In this document: in pieces, positions 21,146 to 31,600 of the stretch
Layout: the number at the start of each line of letters is the position of its first letter
Numbering within the stretch: the stretch's first letter is position 1
Virus record (IMG/VR): IMGVR_UViG_3300034190_001954
Location: 1-44,659 of that record
Source: a virus
Reading direction: 5' to 3' (one strand)
Length of the DNA stretch: 44,659 nt
Translations under genes and position numbers: made by a program
Notes under the pieces: generated by a model
What the model saw: only the letters and a program-made list of their open reading frames with translations
Database searches by the model: none
Told to the model about the DNA's origin: nothing

Positions 21146-21635
21146 GGAACTGCTGGAATACACGCACGCTTGGACATCGATGCGTTTGCGGTCTTTCCCC
21201 CTCTGGGATTTTGACGACATTCGGAATGAGGCTTATGTGACGGCGGTCACATTGCTGCACAGGTACGATCCTGACAAGGGGACGCTGCATCAGTTCCTGT
21301 CACAGAGGTTGTATGACTATGTGTCGAGGTCGTATCAAAAGCAGAACGGCATTGTTGTGACGCGAAAAAGGCTGCCTAATGGCCGTTGGGGGAAAAGGCA
21401 GTACAATAAACCCTTGAAATACATGCCGACGAACTGTCTACCGGCACCTCACCACTATGACCTCGAACCACATGACCAACCCGATCTCTCTGCTTTCCCC
21501 CGCAGCTTGCGCAAAACCGCGCAGATGCTGTCGATGGGCGTCAGCAAGAGCGATTGCGCGAAGAAAGATGGCCTCACCCCACAGGCCATCACATTCAGGA
21601 TGCGCAAGATGAGGGATTTGCTGGACGATTGTTGA
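21114..21635 (+). CDS. sigma-70-like transcription factor
   Basis: About 173 aa from ATG 21114 (MGKKPQRMTAEELLEYTH). Residues about 15-75 follow sigma region 2 (WDFDDIRNEAYVTAVTLLHRYDPDKGTLHQFLSQRLYDYVSR, resembling a 'D..D..QEA....L..Y....G.F..Y' plan). The C-terminus (SVSKSDCAKKDGLTPQAITFRM-like) resembles a region 4 HTH. A later ATG at 21135 lacks a spaced ribosome site. The gene is directly coupled to terminase (TGATG). It could direct host RNA polymerase to late promoters. Confidence 0.55.
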   Translation: MGKKPQRMTAEELLEYTHAWTSMRLRSFPLWDFDDIRNEAYVTAVTLLHRYDPDKGTLHQFLSQRLYDYVSRSYQKQNGIVVTRKRLPNGRWGKRQYNKPLKYMPTNCLPAPHHYDLEPHDQPDLSAFPRSLRKTAQMLSMGVSKSDCAKKDGLTPQAITFRMRKMRDLLDDC

Positions 21636-23362
21636 TGTCGTATTACGATAAGGTGCCGAAAAACCCACAAAAAAATTTGCGCTATCGCGCAAATGTGGTG
21701 CTGGCGGCGAAGCAGGACCGCAATTTGGCCGAGGAGCTATGGATTGCGTGTTCGCGTGACCTGTTGTTTTACATCAACACGTTCTGCTGGACCTACGATC
21801 CCCGTGTCGGATCTGGCGTAATCCCTTTCATCACCTATGGTTTTCAGGACGATGCCCTGCTTGAGATGGCTGACGCCATGGGCAAAAGGGATCTGGTCAT
21901 CAAGAAGAGCCGCGACATGGGAGCTTCTTGGATGCTCCTGACGGTTTTTGAGTGGAAGTGGCACTTCCTCCCGGGGCAGTCGTTTTTGTTGGTAAGTCGA
22001 AACGAGGATTACGTCGATAAGCCGGGTAATCCTAAGAGTCTGTTCTGGAAAATTGATTTCTTGCACAAGCACCAACCGGGTTGGCTGCTGCCCAAGATGA
22101 CCAGAACAAAGTTGAGACTAACCAATGAGTCAAACGGAAGCACTATCGACGGTGAATCTACCACCGGAGACGTTGCACGCGGGGATCGAAGAACTGCAAT
22201 TGGCCTTGATGAGTTTGCTGCTTTTGATGTGGATGCCGGATATCGTGCGCTGGCTTCTACGCGAGATGCGACAAATTCGCGCATCTTCAATTCAACGCCA
22301 GCAGGTTCGGGCAATGCGTTCTACGACATGGCGCACAAGCCGGACACCACGCAGATAACGCTGCATTGGACGCAGCACCCTGAGAAAAACAAAGACCTCT
22401 ACCATGATGAGCATGGCAAAATGCGCTCACCTTGGTATGACGCTGAATGCAAGCGGTGTGCGCACCCACAGGAGGTGGCGCAGGAGCTTGATATTGACTT
22501 CAGTGGGTCGGATTACCAGTTCTTCGATACGTCGATGCTGGACGATATCGAGCGAAACGTCTGCAAACCGCCCATGGCAGTGGGCGAACTGGACTATGAC
22601 GAGAACTCCTTGCAACCATTGGGGTTCTCAGCTACCTCTAAGGGCCGTTTGCAACTCTGGCGAATGCCTGATGACGAAGGAAACATGTCCAACGACCGCC
22701 GATTCGTGATCGGAGTCGATATTGCAACGGGTACGGGGTCCAGCAACAGCGTTATGAGCGTTGCAGACGCCAGAACAGGCGAGAAAGTCGCTGAATTCTG
22801 CTGCCCGAACACCAGACCTGAAGAACTTGGGCGGTATGCAGTTGCTTTAGGCCGATATTTCAAGGACGGCAGTGACCGGGACGCCTTTCTGATCTGGGAA
22901 GCGCCGGGTCCGGGCCGCAACTTCGGTGATGTAGTCCTCGAAAACGGCTATAGGAACATCTACTACCGTGAGCAAGAGAACTTGGTCACAAAGGTTGCGA
23001 CTAAGACACCGGGGTGGTGGCCGACCAAGGACTCAAAGCGCGGACTGTACGGGGATTACCGCAGGGCACTGCAATCAAAGTCCTTCATCAACTACAGCCT
23101 TCCGGCAATCAGGGAGGCCAGAGAGATCATTTTCTCCGTTAATGGCGGTGTCACCCACTCTAGGTCTGTACGGAACTTCGATCCCAGCGGAGCTAGGGAG
23201 AATCACGGCGACAGGCCAACCGCAGATGCCCTCTGTTGTCGTGGTATCAACCGAAGAAAAAACTCAACAACGCCGATAAGCACAGTAGAAGTGCCTCACG
23301 GCTCCATGTTGCACCGTAGGCAAATGGCTGAGAGCCGCAAACGCGAAAAGAAGTGGTGGTAA
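21635..23362 (+). CDS. terminase large subunit
   Basis: 575 aa from ATG 21635. ATPase: Walker A-like KSRDMGASW (91-99), Walker B TAIGLDEF (D192, E193) with the arginine-rich loop between. Nuclease: D362 in VIGVDIATGTG, E422 in LIWEAPGPGR, D531 in PTADALCC, the acidic triad of the RNase H-like packaging nuclease. It packages and cuts phage DNA at the portal. The start overlaps the sigma-like gene stop (TGATG), and the portal gene follows with 2 nt between. Confidence 0.95.
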   Translation: MSYYDKVPKNPQKNLRYRANVVLAAKQDRNLAEELWIACSRDLLFYINTFCWTYDPRVGSGVIPFITYGFQDDALLEMADAMGKRDLVIKKSRDMGASWMLLTVFEWKWHFLPGQSFLLVSRNEDYVDKPGNPKSLFWKIDFLHKHQPGWLLPKMTRTKLRLTNESNGSTIDGESTTGDVARGDRRTAIGLDEFAAFDVDAGYRALASTRDATNSRIFNSTPAGSGNAFYDMAHKPDTTQITLHWTQHPEKNKDLYHDEHGKMRSPWYDAECKRCAHPQEVAQELDIDFSGSDYQFFDTSMLDDIERNVCKPPMAVGELDYDENSLQPLGFSATSKGRLQLWRMPDDEGNMSNDRRFVIGVDIATGTGSSNSVMSVADARTGEKVAEFCCPNTRPEELGRYAVALGRYFKDGSDRDAFLIWEAPGPGRNFGDVVLENGYRNIYYREQENLVTKVATKTPGWWPTKDSKRGLYGDYRRALQSKSFINYSLPAIREAREIIFSVNGGVTHSRSVRNFDPSGARENHGDRPTADALCCRGINRRKNSTTPISTVEVPHGSMLHRRQMAESRKREKKWW

Positions 23363-23364
23363 AA

Positions 23365-25170
23365 ATGGCGAAGTGTATGGACTGCGACAAGCTGGGACGG
23401 CTGTCCAAGGCAGTTGAATATTCTCGGCGCAAGATGCAGCCCTTCAGGGAGAAGAGGCTTCATGCTATTCGCCAGTACGTTGGCAGCAACTACGGCGACT
23501 ATGGCCCTAACGACAAGGTGCCCGTAAACCTCATGGAGATGGCCCTTTCCATCTACAAGAGGCAGGTTGCAGCGCGTTCTCCGCAGGTTCTTGTGACCTC
23601 GGACAACCCGCTTGCAGCGCCAGTTGCCACGAACTTCGAGCTTGCACTCAACCTGCTGCTTGATGAGATTGGCTTTGAGGAAACCCTGCACAGGTGGGTT
23701 GTTGATGCCATGTTTGCAATGGGCATCATCAAGTGCGGCATCTCCCCAGACGCTAGCTCTGAGATCATGGGCTTTACCCACGATACCGGGCAGCCGTTTG
23801 CAGACAATGTTGACCTCGAAGACTTTGTATTCGACGTTGCAGCCAAGCGTTGGGACCAGATCCAGTTCTGCGGCAACCGTTACTGCCTGCCTTACGAGGC
23901 GGTGATGGACCTGAAGATCTTTGGCAAGGCCGACGTTCAGCCGACGGGCTACTTCCGTAACACGAACGAGGGTGGCGACGAGCGGGTCACCAGCCTTACG
24001 AACGAGGGCCAGTCCTACGGCGACGAGTCCTACATGGACATGATCGAGCTTTGGGACATCTGGCTTCCCTACGAGCAAATGCTTGTGACTGTCCCTGCTG
24101 CACCTGATGGCGGGTTCGACAACACTGAAGCGCACCGAATCATTGAGTGGACGGGTCCGGAGGAAGGCCCGTACTACCGCCTTGGTTTCGGTGAGGTGCC
24201 CGGAAACATCCTTCCGACATCCCCTGCAATGCAGCTTATCGATCTGCACGACCTTTCTAACAGGGTGTTCCGCAAGCTCGGCAGGCAGACTGAAAGGCAG
24301 AAGACCCTTACAGTCGTTGCTTCAGGCGCAGAAGAGGACGGTCGCCGCATTGGCATGGCTGATGACGGGGACATGATCCGCGCTGACAGGCCTGAATCAA
24401 CGCGAGAGGTCAGCTATGGCGGAGTTGACCAGAACTCGCTTGCGTTCTTTGTCCAGCTTCGCCAGATGTTCTCGTATCTGGGCGGCAATCTCGACACGAT
24501 GGGCGGACTGAGCCGCGCAGCAGACACCGTTGGTCAGGAACAGCTTATCTCGCAGTCTGCCAGCACCAAGATTTCGGATATGCAGGCCGCTGTTAGCACT
24601 GGGGTCAAGCAAGTCGTTACTGCGCTTGCAAAGTACCTCTACCACGACCCGGTTGCATCGCCGCGCATCTACAAGAAGATCCCGAATACCGAGATCACTG
24701 TGAAGGCGGACTTTGGTCCCGAGGTGCGGCAGAACGACTTCATTGATTATCACATCGACATTGCTCCGTACTCGATGCAGAGCCGAAGCCCAGCAGAGCG
24801 CGTGCAAACTGTCTCTCAGACTGTGGCTAACTTCGTCATGCCGATGGCCCAGAACTTGCAAAGCATGGGCCTGACCTTTGACATGCCGGAGTTTATCGAG
24901 ACTGTGGCTAAGTACAGCAATACTCCAGAGTTGCAGAACATTGTCCGGCCAATGACGGTTGATGAAGAGGACCGTCTGAAGGAACAGGCCGAGATTGCTG
25001 GGGCGACACAGGCTGGATCTGTGAAGCCTGCGCAGACTACTAGGCGTTATGTCCGGGAGAACGTGGCTGCTGGCATGTCTGGCACTGCAAGGGACGACGC
25101 AATGACTAGAATGCTGATGGGCGGCGGCAACCAAGAGGCCGAAGCGCAGCAGATGCAAATGGAGCAATGA
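23365..25170 (+). CDS. portal protein
   Basis: About 601 aa from ATG 23365 (the frame reaches GTG 23353 but ATG has the better context). The order (terminase, portal, scaffold, capsid) and size fit a portal. The N-terminus VPVNLMEMALSIYKRQVAARSPQVLVTSDNP is the recognisable start of portal proteins of related marine phages. It has long helices around residues 270-420 (FRKLGRQTERQ, AAVSTGVKQVVTALAKYLYH), fitting a 12-fold ring through which DNA passes. C-terminal Gln/Met-rich tail ends in MQMEQ. Four Cys near the N-terminus (KCMDCDKLG) are unusual. Confidence 0.85.
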   Translation: MAKCMDCDKLGRLSKAVEYSRRKMQPFREKRLHAIRQYVGSNYGDYGPNDKVPVNLMEMALSIYKRQVAARSPQVLVTSDNPLAAPVATNFELALNLLLDEIGFEETLHRWVVDAMFAMGIIKCGISPDASSEIMGFTHDTGQPFADNVDLEDFVFDVAAKRWDQIQFCGNRYCLPYEAVMDLKIFGKADVQPTGYFRNTNEGGDERVTSLTNEGQSYGDESYMDMIELWDIWLPYEQMLVTVPAAPDGGFDNTEAHRIIEWTGPEEGPYYRLGFGEVPGNILPTSPAMQLIDLHDLSNRVFRKLGRQTERQKTLTVVASGAEEDGRRIGMADDGDMIRADRPESTREVSYGGVDQNSLAFFVQLRQMFSYLGGNLDTMGGLSRAADTVGQEQLISQSASTKISDMQAAVSTGVKQVVTALAKYLYHDPVASPRIYKKIPNTEITVKADFGPEVRQNDFIDYHIDIAPYSMQSRSPAERVQTVSQTVANFVMPMAQNLQSMGLTFDMPEFIETVAKYSNTPELQNIVRPMTVDEEDRLKEQAEIAGATQAGSVKPAQTTRRYVRENVAAGMSGTARDDAMTRMLMGGGNQEAEAQQMQMEQ

Positions 25171-25544
25171 TGCCGACTTATATTTACGAAGATCCAGAAA
25201 ACAACCAAGTAACGTCAGTTTTTATGACCATTTCAGAGATGGAAAAGCGCTCGGCATCCGATATGTCAATAGAGCTAGATGGTGTTCATCTCAAGCGTAG
25301 GTTGGATCTGGAAATTGCAGGGGCATCTATTGGCTCTTGCGCAACTTGGCCCATGAAAAGCGACGCCGCAGGTGTGCATCCCAGCCAAGTAGGGGACTTT
25401 ACGCGAGACAGTGTCGAAAAGGGCGTGCCCACGGAGTTTGATAAGTCTACTGGGCAGGCGATTTTTACTTCAAGGCAGCATCGTGCTAGGTACTTGAAGG
25501 CTTACGGAATGTTCGACAAGAATGGTGGATACAGCGATGGCTGA
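25170..25544 (+). CDS. FmdB-like small protein, 124 aa
   Basis: Starts MPTYIYEDPENNQVTSV (ATG 25170; ATG 25167 overlaps the portal stop by one more codon). The opening MPTYIYED resembles the FmdB/zinc ribbon family start 'MPTYEYRC', but the family cysteines are missing. The rest is helical (ARYLKAYGMFDKN). It lies between portal and scaffold. Function unknown. Confidence 0.6.
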   Translation: MPTYIYEDPENNQVTSVFMTISEMEKRSASDMSIELDGVHLKRRLDLEIAGASIGSCATWPMKSDAAGVHPSQVGDFTRDSVEKGVPTEFDKSTGQAIFTSRQHRARYLKAYGMFDKNGGYSDG

Positions 25545-26517
25545 AGAAGAAGACAAGGTTGAAGAGACGAAGGAATACGAAGGTCCTTTCAAGGAAATGC
25601 ACTTTGATGAGCCAAATGAAGAGGATCTATACGGCATCCCTTCCGAAACCGAAGACACCGAAGATGCAGAAGGCGCCGAGGACGAGGAAGAGGCGCCCCA
25701 ATTTTACGACCCTGATGACCCTGACAGAGTCGGAGAAGAAGACGCAGCGATTCCCGACGAAGTTGTCGATGTTCCTGAAGGTCTTCAGAGCGATCTAGTC
25801 GATCTTGCAAAAAAGCAGGGGCTGAGTGAAGAAGAAATCAACCGCATCGGCAACCCCGATGCGTTAGACGTTATTGTTTCCGCGCTTCAGAAACGCGCCG
25901 TCGATGCTATTGCCGAGGACGCTGAAGAACAGAAGAGCGATGCGGCTGTTCAAGAGATTGAGCAGTCAAGAGAGCAGCTTACTGCGATCGAGGAAATGAA
26001 CCCCGAAGATCATTTCGATCCTGTAGCTGCCAAGGCAATCAAGGCTTTGAAGGGTGAGCTTGACCGTATGCGCGGCGAGCTTGCAAACATTGGAGGGGTT
26101 GCAATCGCAGCCCAGTCCGAACAAGACCTCTCGGTTATTGCAAAGCAGTACCCGGAGATCCTTGGGGATGGGCCTACTAAGAACCTCGTCCCCCACTCGG
26201 ACTTTGTCCGGAACCGAACGCGGCTGCTTGATGAAGTCAGCGTGTTGCGTGCCGGGTACCGGGCTGCCAACAAGGCGATTCCCGAAGACAAGGACTTGTT
26301 TGCCAAAGCGTTCCAAAGCGTTTTTGGATCGAAGATCAACGAAATTGAACGGCAGAGATTTTCCAAGAAGGTCAAGGCACGCGAGAAGCAGTTCATTTCA
26401 AGAGCCACCAACAATCGCAACCTTCCCAAGAAGGGCCGCGATAGGGCTGTTGCAAATGTTGCTGCGATGATGCGTGACAAGGGCATGTTGGAAATCGAAC
26501 CCGACACGTTTGAATGA
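25537..26517 (+). CDS. probable capsid scaffolding protein
   Basis: About 326 aa from ATG 25537 (an earlier ATG at 25522 is possible). The first 80 residues are very acidic (long Glu/Asp runs), followed by helical, Ala/Glu/Lys-rich segments (about residues 110-190) and a basic C-terminus (KKVKAREKQF, NLPKKGRDRAVA). A long acidic-to-basic helical protein between portal and capsid is typical of a scaffold that is removed after head assembly. Confidence 0.7.
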   Translation: MAEEEDKVEETKEYEGPFKEMHFDEPNEEDLYGIPSETEDTEDAEGAEDEEEAPQFYDPDDPDRVGEEDAAIPDEVVDVPEGLQSDLVDLAKKQGLSEEEINRIGNPDALDVIVSALQKRAVDAIAEDAEEQKSDAAVQEIEQSREQLTAIEEMNPEDHFDPVAAKAIKALKGELDRMRGELANIGGVAIAAQSEQDLSVIAKQYPEILGDGPTKNLVPHSDFVRNRTRLLDEVSVLRAGYRAANKAIPEDKDLFAKAFQSVFGSKINEIERQRFSKKVKAREKQFISRATNNRNLPKKGRDRAVANVAAMMRDKGMLEIEPDTFE

Positions 26518-26530
26518 AATGAGTTAAACC

Positions 26531-27589
26531 ATGGCCTCTCTTCAGGCATCAGACATTGCTGATCTGATTACGACGACCCAGAAGGATCTGGGCCGTATGA
26601 AGTGGACCGACATCTCCTATTCGCTTCAGGAGCATGTCGCCCTCCCCATGATTCTCCAGAAGGAGAAGGTTTCCTACCAGTCCGGCAACGCCCTTCAGTG
26701 GAACGTGCAGACTGGCACCAGCGGCGCTGCCCGGGATACCGGTCTGTACGCGGTGGACAACGTCAACGTCTCGGATGTCATGCAGACTGCAACGGCACCG
26801 TGGCGTCACATGACCACCAACTACGCCATTGAGCGGCGCGAGATTGCGATGAACCGGACCCCGGCTCAGATCGTCGATCTCGTCAAGATTCGTCGCCACG
26901 ACGCGATGAGTTCGCTTGCTACTCACATGGAGCAGCGGTTCTGGGGTGCCCCCGGCGCTTCCGAAACCGATCGCCTCTATGGCATCCCGTACTGGATCAC
27001 CTACGGATCCGGCTCGGCCAACGGTGGTTTTGCTGGCGGCGACCCCGCCTACACTTCGGAAGGAACCGGCGCTGGTAACCTCGCGTCCGCTACCTACCCG
27101 AACTGGCAGAACTGGGTTTCGACCTACTCTTCCGTCACCTCGGACGACCTTGTCCGTCGTTGGCGCAAGGCTGCTACCTTCACCAACTTCAAGCCCCCGT
27201 CGCCCCACCCCGATTACATGGGCGGTGCGTCGAACTACGGCTTCTACACCAACTACAACGTCATTGGCCCCCTCGAAGAGCTTCTTGAAGCTCAGAACGA
27301 GAACCTTGGCAACGACGTTGCGTCCAAGGACGGCCAGCTTCTCTTCCGTCGGACCCCCGTCATGTGGGTTCCGCAGCTTGAGAACGCAACTGGCGATCCG
27401 GTCTACGGCATCAACTGGTCTTCGCTCCGGCCCGCGTTCCTCGCTGGCGAGTACCTCCGCGAAGAAGGCCCCTCGAAGGCTTCCAACCAGCACACCGTGT
27501 TCCTCAGCCACGTTGACCTGACCATGAACCTGATCTGTTACAACCGCCGTGCGAACTTCCTGCTCGCCACTGGTTCTGACATCTCCTAA
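26531..27589 (+). CDS. major capsid protein (HK97-type)
   Basis: A 352-aa protein from ATG 26531 (MASLQASDIADLITTTQ). Size, position after portal and scaffold, and the flow of residues 20-130 (WTDISYSLQEHVALPMI, NALQWNVQTGTSGAARDTGL, TTNYAIERREIAMNRTPAQ) match HK97-fold capsid proteins of short-tail marine phages. No protease domain is attached. It forms the icosahedral head shell. The ribosome site is weak, but the start aligns with the usual N-terminal helix. Confidence 0.87.
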   Translation: MASLQASDIADLITTTQKDLGRMKWTDISYSLQEHVALPMILQKEKVSYQSGNALQWNVQTGTSGAARDTGLYAVDNVNVSDVMQTATAPWRHMTTNYAIERREIAMNRTPAQIVDLVKIRRHDAMSSLATHMEQRFWGAPGASETDRLYGIPYWITYGSGSANGGFAGGDPAYTSEGTGAGNLASATYPNWQNWVSTYSSVTSDDLVRRWRKAATFTNFKPPSPHPDYMGGASNYGFYTNYNVIGPLEELLEAQNENLGNDVASKDGQLLFRRTPVMWVPQLENATGDPVYGINWSSLRPAFLAGEYLREEGPSKASNQHTVFLSHVDLTMNLICYNRRANFLLATGSDIS

Positions 27590-27610
27590 TAAGTAGGAAG
27601 GAACACACAA

Positions 27611-28390
27611 ATGACGAACTACGTTCAGTACCGGGAAAGCCCCGATACGACGACTGGCTCTAGCCCGATCATTTGGGCTGACTGCCCGGTGGCCGAGCTT
27701 GAAGGCGGCAAGGGCCTCCACTACTTCGAGGACTTCGTGAGCGGCGGTGCTATCGCTGTTGCTTCCGGACCCGTTGGCGCCTTTCTTGACGCTGGCTCGA
27801 CTCTCACTTTCGCTAACGAGCAGAACGGCGCAGTCGTTCTCACCGAAGCGACTGACAACGAGGCGGTCTACGTCTTTGGCGCTCCGGCGTTCAAGGTCAC
27901 CGCTGGTGGTGGCAAGTTCTGGTTCGAGGCTCGAATCAAGACCAGCACCATCACCACGAATGAGCAGGCCTTCTTCTGTGGCCTGATGGACTCGACCGCT
28001 GTTTCGGAGACGGTGCCCCTGACCGCGACCGGCGCTCTGGCCGACGTTAACTGTGTCGGCTTCCACAAGCCGGAAGCTAACACCACGGCGTTCGACTGCT
28101 CTTACAAGGCCGATGGCGTTACCGCCGTCGAGGTCAACTCCGATGTTGGCACCCTTGCCGTTGACACCTACGTCAAGCTCGGTATGCGCTTTGACCCCAA
28201 GGACAACGTGCTTCGGTTCTTCATCAACGGAGTCGAGCAGACCAGCACCAAGACCATTCCGGCTGACACCGGAACTGACTTCCCTGCTGACGTTGCCATG
28301 AAGTTTGTCGTTGGACAGCTTCTCGCCAACTCCGCCGCCGAAACCATCACGATGGATTGGATTCGCGTGGCGCAGGAGCGGGCTTCTTAA
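27611..28390 (+). CDS. lectin-like capsid decoration protein
   Basis: A 259-aa protein with AAGGAA at the start. Residues about 90-250 form alternating short strands with conserved-looking FWFEARIKTST, YVKLGMRFDPKDNVLRFFINGVEQ and TITMDWIRVAQE, a jelly-roll/concanavalin A-like plan. Position after the capsid gene suggests a head decoration or minor capsid protein that might bind carbohydrate. The call rests on fold-like pattern. Confidence 0.6.
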   Translation: MTNYVQYRESPDTTTGSSPIIWADCPVAELEGGKGLHYFEDFVSGGAIAVASGPVGAFLDAGSTLTFANEQNGAVVLTEATDNEAVYVFGAPAFKVTAGGGKFWFEARIKTSTITTNEQAFFCGLMDSTAVSETVPLTATGALADVNCVGFHKPEANTTAFDCSYKADGVTAVEVNSDVGTLAVDTYVKLGMRFDPKDNVLRFFINGVEQTSTKTIPADTGTDFPADVAMKFVVGQLLANSAAETITMDWIRVAQERAS

Positions 28391-28409
28391 GTCTTCTCTT
28401 CCCCTTCGC

Positions 28410-28448
28410 GACCCCGCGCCCCACGTTCTCCGGGCGCGGGGTCTTTTT
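28410..28448 (+). terminator. strong Rho-independent terminator of the capsid operon
   Basis: 12-bp GC stem (28410-28421 with 28432-28443), 10-nt loop, then five T (28444-28448). It stops rightward transcription just before convergent leftward genes. Confidence 0.92.
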
Positions 28449-28450
28449 AT

Positions 28451-28678
28451 TTACATGTCTTGCATGTATTTGCCGACAGGACGGTGCGACGAATCCGTGG
28501 CACCGTGAGTCGGGTCAGTGGTTAGACGCGGCATGGGCCGAGGTGGTTCGAGAAACTTCTCCAGCATGATGTCAAACAAGTCAACAGCCTTGATACCGCG
28601 CTGTTTTGCAAGAAGTTTGACAGCAGAATAAGTCTCCTCGCGAACACGAACACTCACTGTCTCTGCCTTACGTCTCAT
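28451..28678 (-). CDS. ribbon-helix-helix protein, 75 aa
   Basis: A 75-aa protein starting MRRKAETVSVRVREETYSAV. A short strand (TVSVRV) followed by two helices (REETYSAVKLLAKQRG, AVDLFDIMLEKFLE) is the ribbon-helix-helix plan of small repressors. Its ATG overlaps the stop of the giant gene by 4 nt, so it may report the end of late-gene translation or regulate late transcription. Its operator is not identified. Confidence 0.75.
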   Translation of the reverse strand: MRRKAETVSVRVREETYSAVKLLAKQRGIKAVDLFDIMLEKFLEPPRPMPRLTTDPTHGATDSSHRPVGKYMQDM

Positions 28679-31600
28679 CGCGAACCACCATACTTCCTGT
28701 TCATGTATCTCTGAACGTCTGTCGAAGCGTTATCTACACGGCGCTGACCCACAGGCTTTCTTCGTGCTTCACGCTTGTTGTCGGCCCGTGCCTTCAAATC
28801 TCTCATGCTGATTCTAAGCTCAGGGTACATAGCATTGTGAAGCGCCACTATCTCTCTCGCAGTCTTCATGTCCCGAACAGCATAATACGTTGCAGCCTCG
28901 TCCTTGACACCGTCAATCAGCCGCATGACTGCCTGCTGGTGTGCCCACGCAGCACTGATTTCCGTTTCTTCCATAGTACGGAAACCACACATCTTTTTGA
29001 ACGTGAACTCAACAGTTGTGTTGAACTGGAACTCGCCCTGACTATTGAAGTAGGGGCGGCCAGAAGCCTCCATGTCCTGCGTTGCATCAAGGTAGTCACA
29101 CATGCTGTTCCATGCGTCAGGGATAAACCTGATCTGGTTTAGGGCTGGCGACGTATCCAGAATGCTCTTGAAGATGCGCTCAGGGGTGCTGACAGGAACG
29201 GCGGTCTTTTCCGTCAGATCGGTTGCAAGCCTGATGCCGCTGGTTCCTGCCGGACCTAAGAACTGGTTGCCCAAGATTTCAGCAAAGTTACGACCATAGG
29301 GCCTGTCAAGCAGTGCAACCGATCCACTGATGTCAATATCAAGCAGGCCAGCAAACATGCCATGTGCGACAGTGTTGGCTATAGCTCGCGAGCCAGTCAA
29401 TTCCTCCAGATACAGGCGGAATTCTTCAACGTCATCTCGTCCCGTAGGTGTTCCGTACCTCTGGCACGTTTCTGGGAATGCCGCGCAGAACCCACTCTTG
29501 CCGATCTCATAGAACGCAAGGGGCACGAGACCTCGCACGCCACCAAGAAGGAACTGCATTGCTGCAAACCGGGAAAATGCACCCATTCCTGTGGTGTTGT
29601 ACCCGGCCTCTTGGTCTACGCGACGGCCACGGTGGAGCATTGCATGTGCAAGCTGCACCTGATTTACCAAGAATCGCTTGAACTGGAAAGCGGTTGCAGC
29701 AATAGGGCTGCGCAGGAAGTAGGGCTGCGTTGTTCGCGTAAAGGCGTACTGTGTCATTGCAACGCCACGCACCATTGCAAACTCTGCGGCTTGGGTGTCA
29801 GACATCCCGAGCTTGCGCTTTGCATGGTCGAACATAGCCAAGAACGCAAAGTTTTGGTTTCGAACTTCAGAGCGCACTTCATACGGGACGTAATTCAGCA
29901 CGGCACGGCCAGCACGCTGTGCCGAGCGCAACGCCTTGACGCCCGAAACGCCTCCGCCCATTGGCGCGTCTCGGTACTTGCTACTGTCTGCACTCGGTCC
30001 AAACTGCTTGAGAATCCGACGGCCTTCCTTGCTGTTGTACAGAGTGATGGCACGAGCAAAGCCAACCTCACCAACAATAGGCCAAACGGTTTGCAGAGGC
30101 TGCAAGCTATTGACAACGTGCTGGCGAACGGTCTTCAGCTTGGTGAGATAGTGGAAGGAACGAACAAGGTGCAAGAAGCGCCTTGTTGGCCTGTGCCCCA
30201 TTTCCCAGTTCACGCGCAGTAGGCGCATGAGCGCATTGGGCTTATCCGTAGCGCTACCAAACATAGCTTCTAGGCTGCTATCCAGCCACTTCTCGACTGG
30301 GCCAGCGTGTTCGTCGCTTGCTGGGTAGATAATGTAGCTAGCCATATCCTCAAAATGCTTTGCCCAGTTGTGCAGCCCCTGCGCACGCATTTCGTCAACA
30401 CGCGGGAAAACGATCTTTCGAACATCTTGCGCCAGCATGTAACGGCGGTGCGCACGCCGCTGCATCTGCCAGACGCGCCAGAAGTCAGTCGAATACCCCT
30501 CTTTGCCAGTACGCTGAAGCATGGCGCCGTAGAAGGGGTTCTTGGACGATCTGGTGCCAACAATGCCCCGTGTTGCGTCGAAGATCTCTTGACTGGTCAG
30601 ATCTCCTGCCTGAGCAAGCTCGTCAAGGAGCATTGCGTGCTGCCTACTACTCAGGCGAACGGCCACATCACTGGGAACAGCGATACGCGGCAATGCAGCA
30701 ACAACAATCTTGCCGTCCTTGCGCAAGGCATCGTTGTTGTTCTTGTTGGCGTCCTCTATGTTCTTGACCATGCCAGCAGCGTCAGCCTGCGTTGCTGCAT
30801 GTCCGGTCACAACAAGCGCGTCGTACCTAGCCTGATATTCAGTTTTACCGCTGGCACGCGCTTTCAGGTACTTCTCTTCATCAATGTAGCCAACTTGATA
30901 TTCACCAAAGAATGCGTGGTGAATGTGTTCGTACTGATGACCCCAATCGTCAGTGTAAAGCAACTTTGCAAGTGCGCTGGCAGCGTCACCTGCTTCGTTG
31001 TCCGCAGTTTTGAGCAGTCTGTTGCCATCAGAATCGATGATGTAAGTGCGGATCTTGGTCGGATCACCACTGCGTGGCAACCGCTTCAGTTCCCAAGGCT
31101 TCTGTCCCTCTGGCAAAGCATCATTGGCTGCGTCAACGATGTCCTGAAGCGTTTTGCTAGCACCGCTGTAAACCCTATGAATAACGTCGCGCTTACTGCG
31201 CAAGATTTCTAGGCGCATGTCTTCGCCGCGAGCCTTAAAGTGCGCCAAAGCCCTACGAACCTTGGGAGGCAGATTCTTAGTCTCTTCGTTCGTGTCCACC
31301 TCGGAAGGGGCCACGCGGACCTTGTCCATAAGCTCGAAGAACTTTTCGCCCTTGTTCTTTCTGTATTCTCTAGGGAGACTGTCCCAGTATCTGCTGTCAG
31401 CGTCGTCCTGCTCAAGCTCGATGCGTCGATGCACAAGTTCCGCGTTAGTGAGCTTTGTTGCAGCGTCCTTCACAACACTCACAGTGCTGTTTGTGGCCGT
31501 GAACAGAATGTTGCCCACATATGAACGCCTTGCCTTAAGGTCGTCCTTTCTGGTTTCGACGAAGAACGTGTTTTCAAAGTCGCTTTGAATCTCGTCTTCG

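Noticed and set aside
26549-28066. 505-aa leftward open frame opposite the capsid genes
   Set aside because: It is antisense to the capsid and lectin-like genes, whose codon pattern and family features are clear. The frame is a shadow of their composition.
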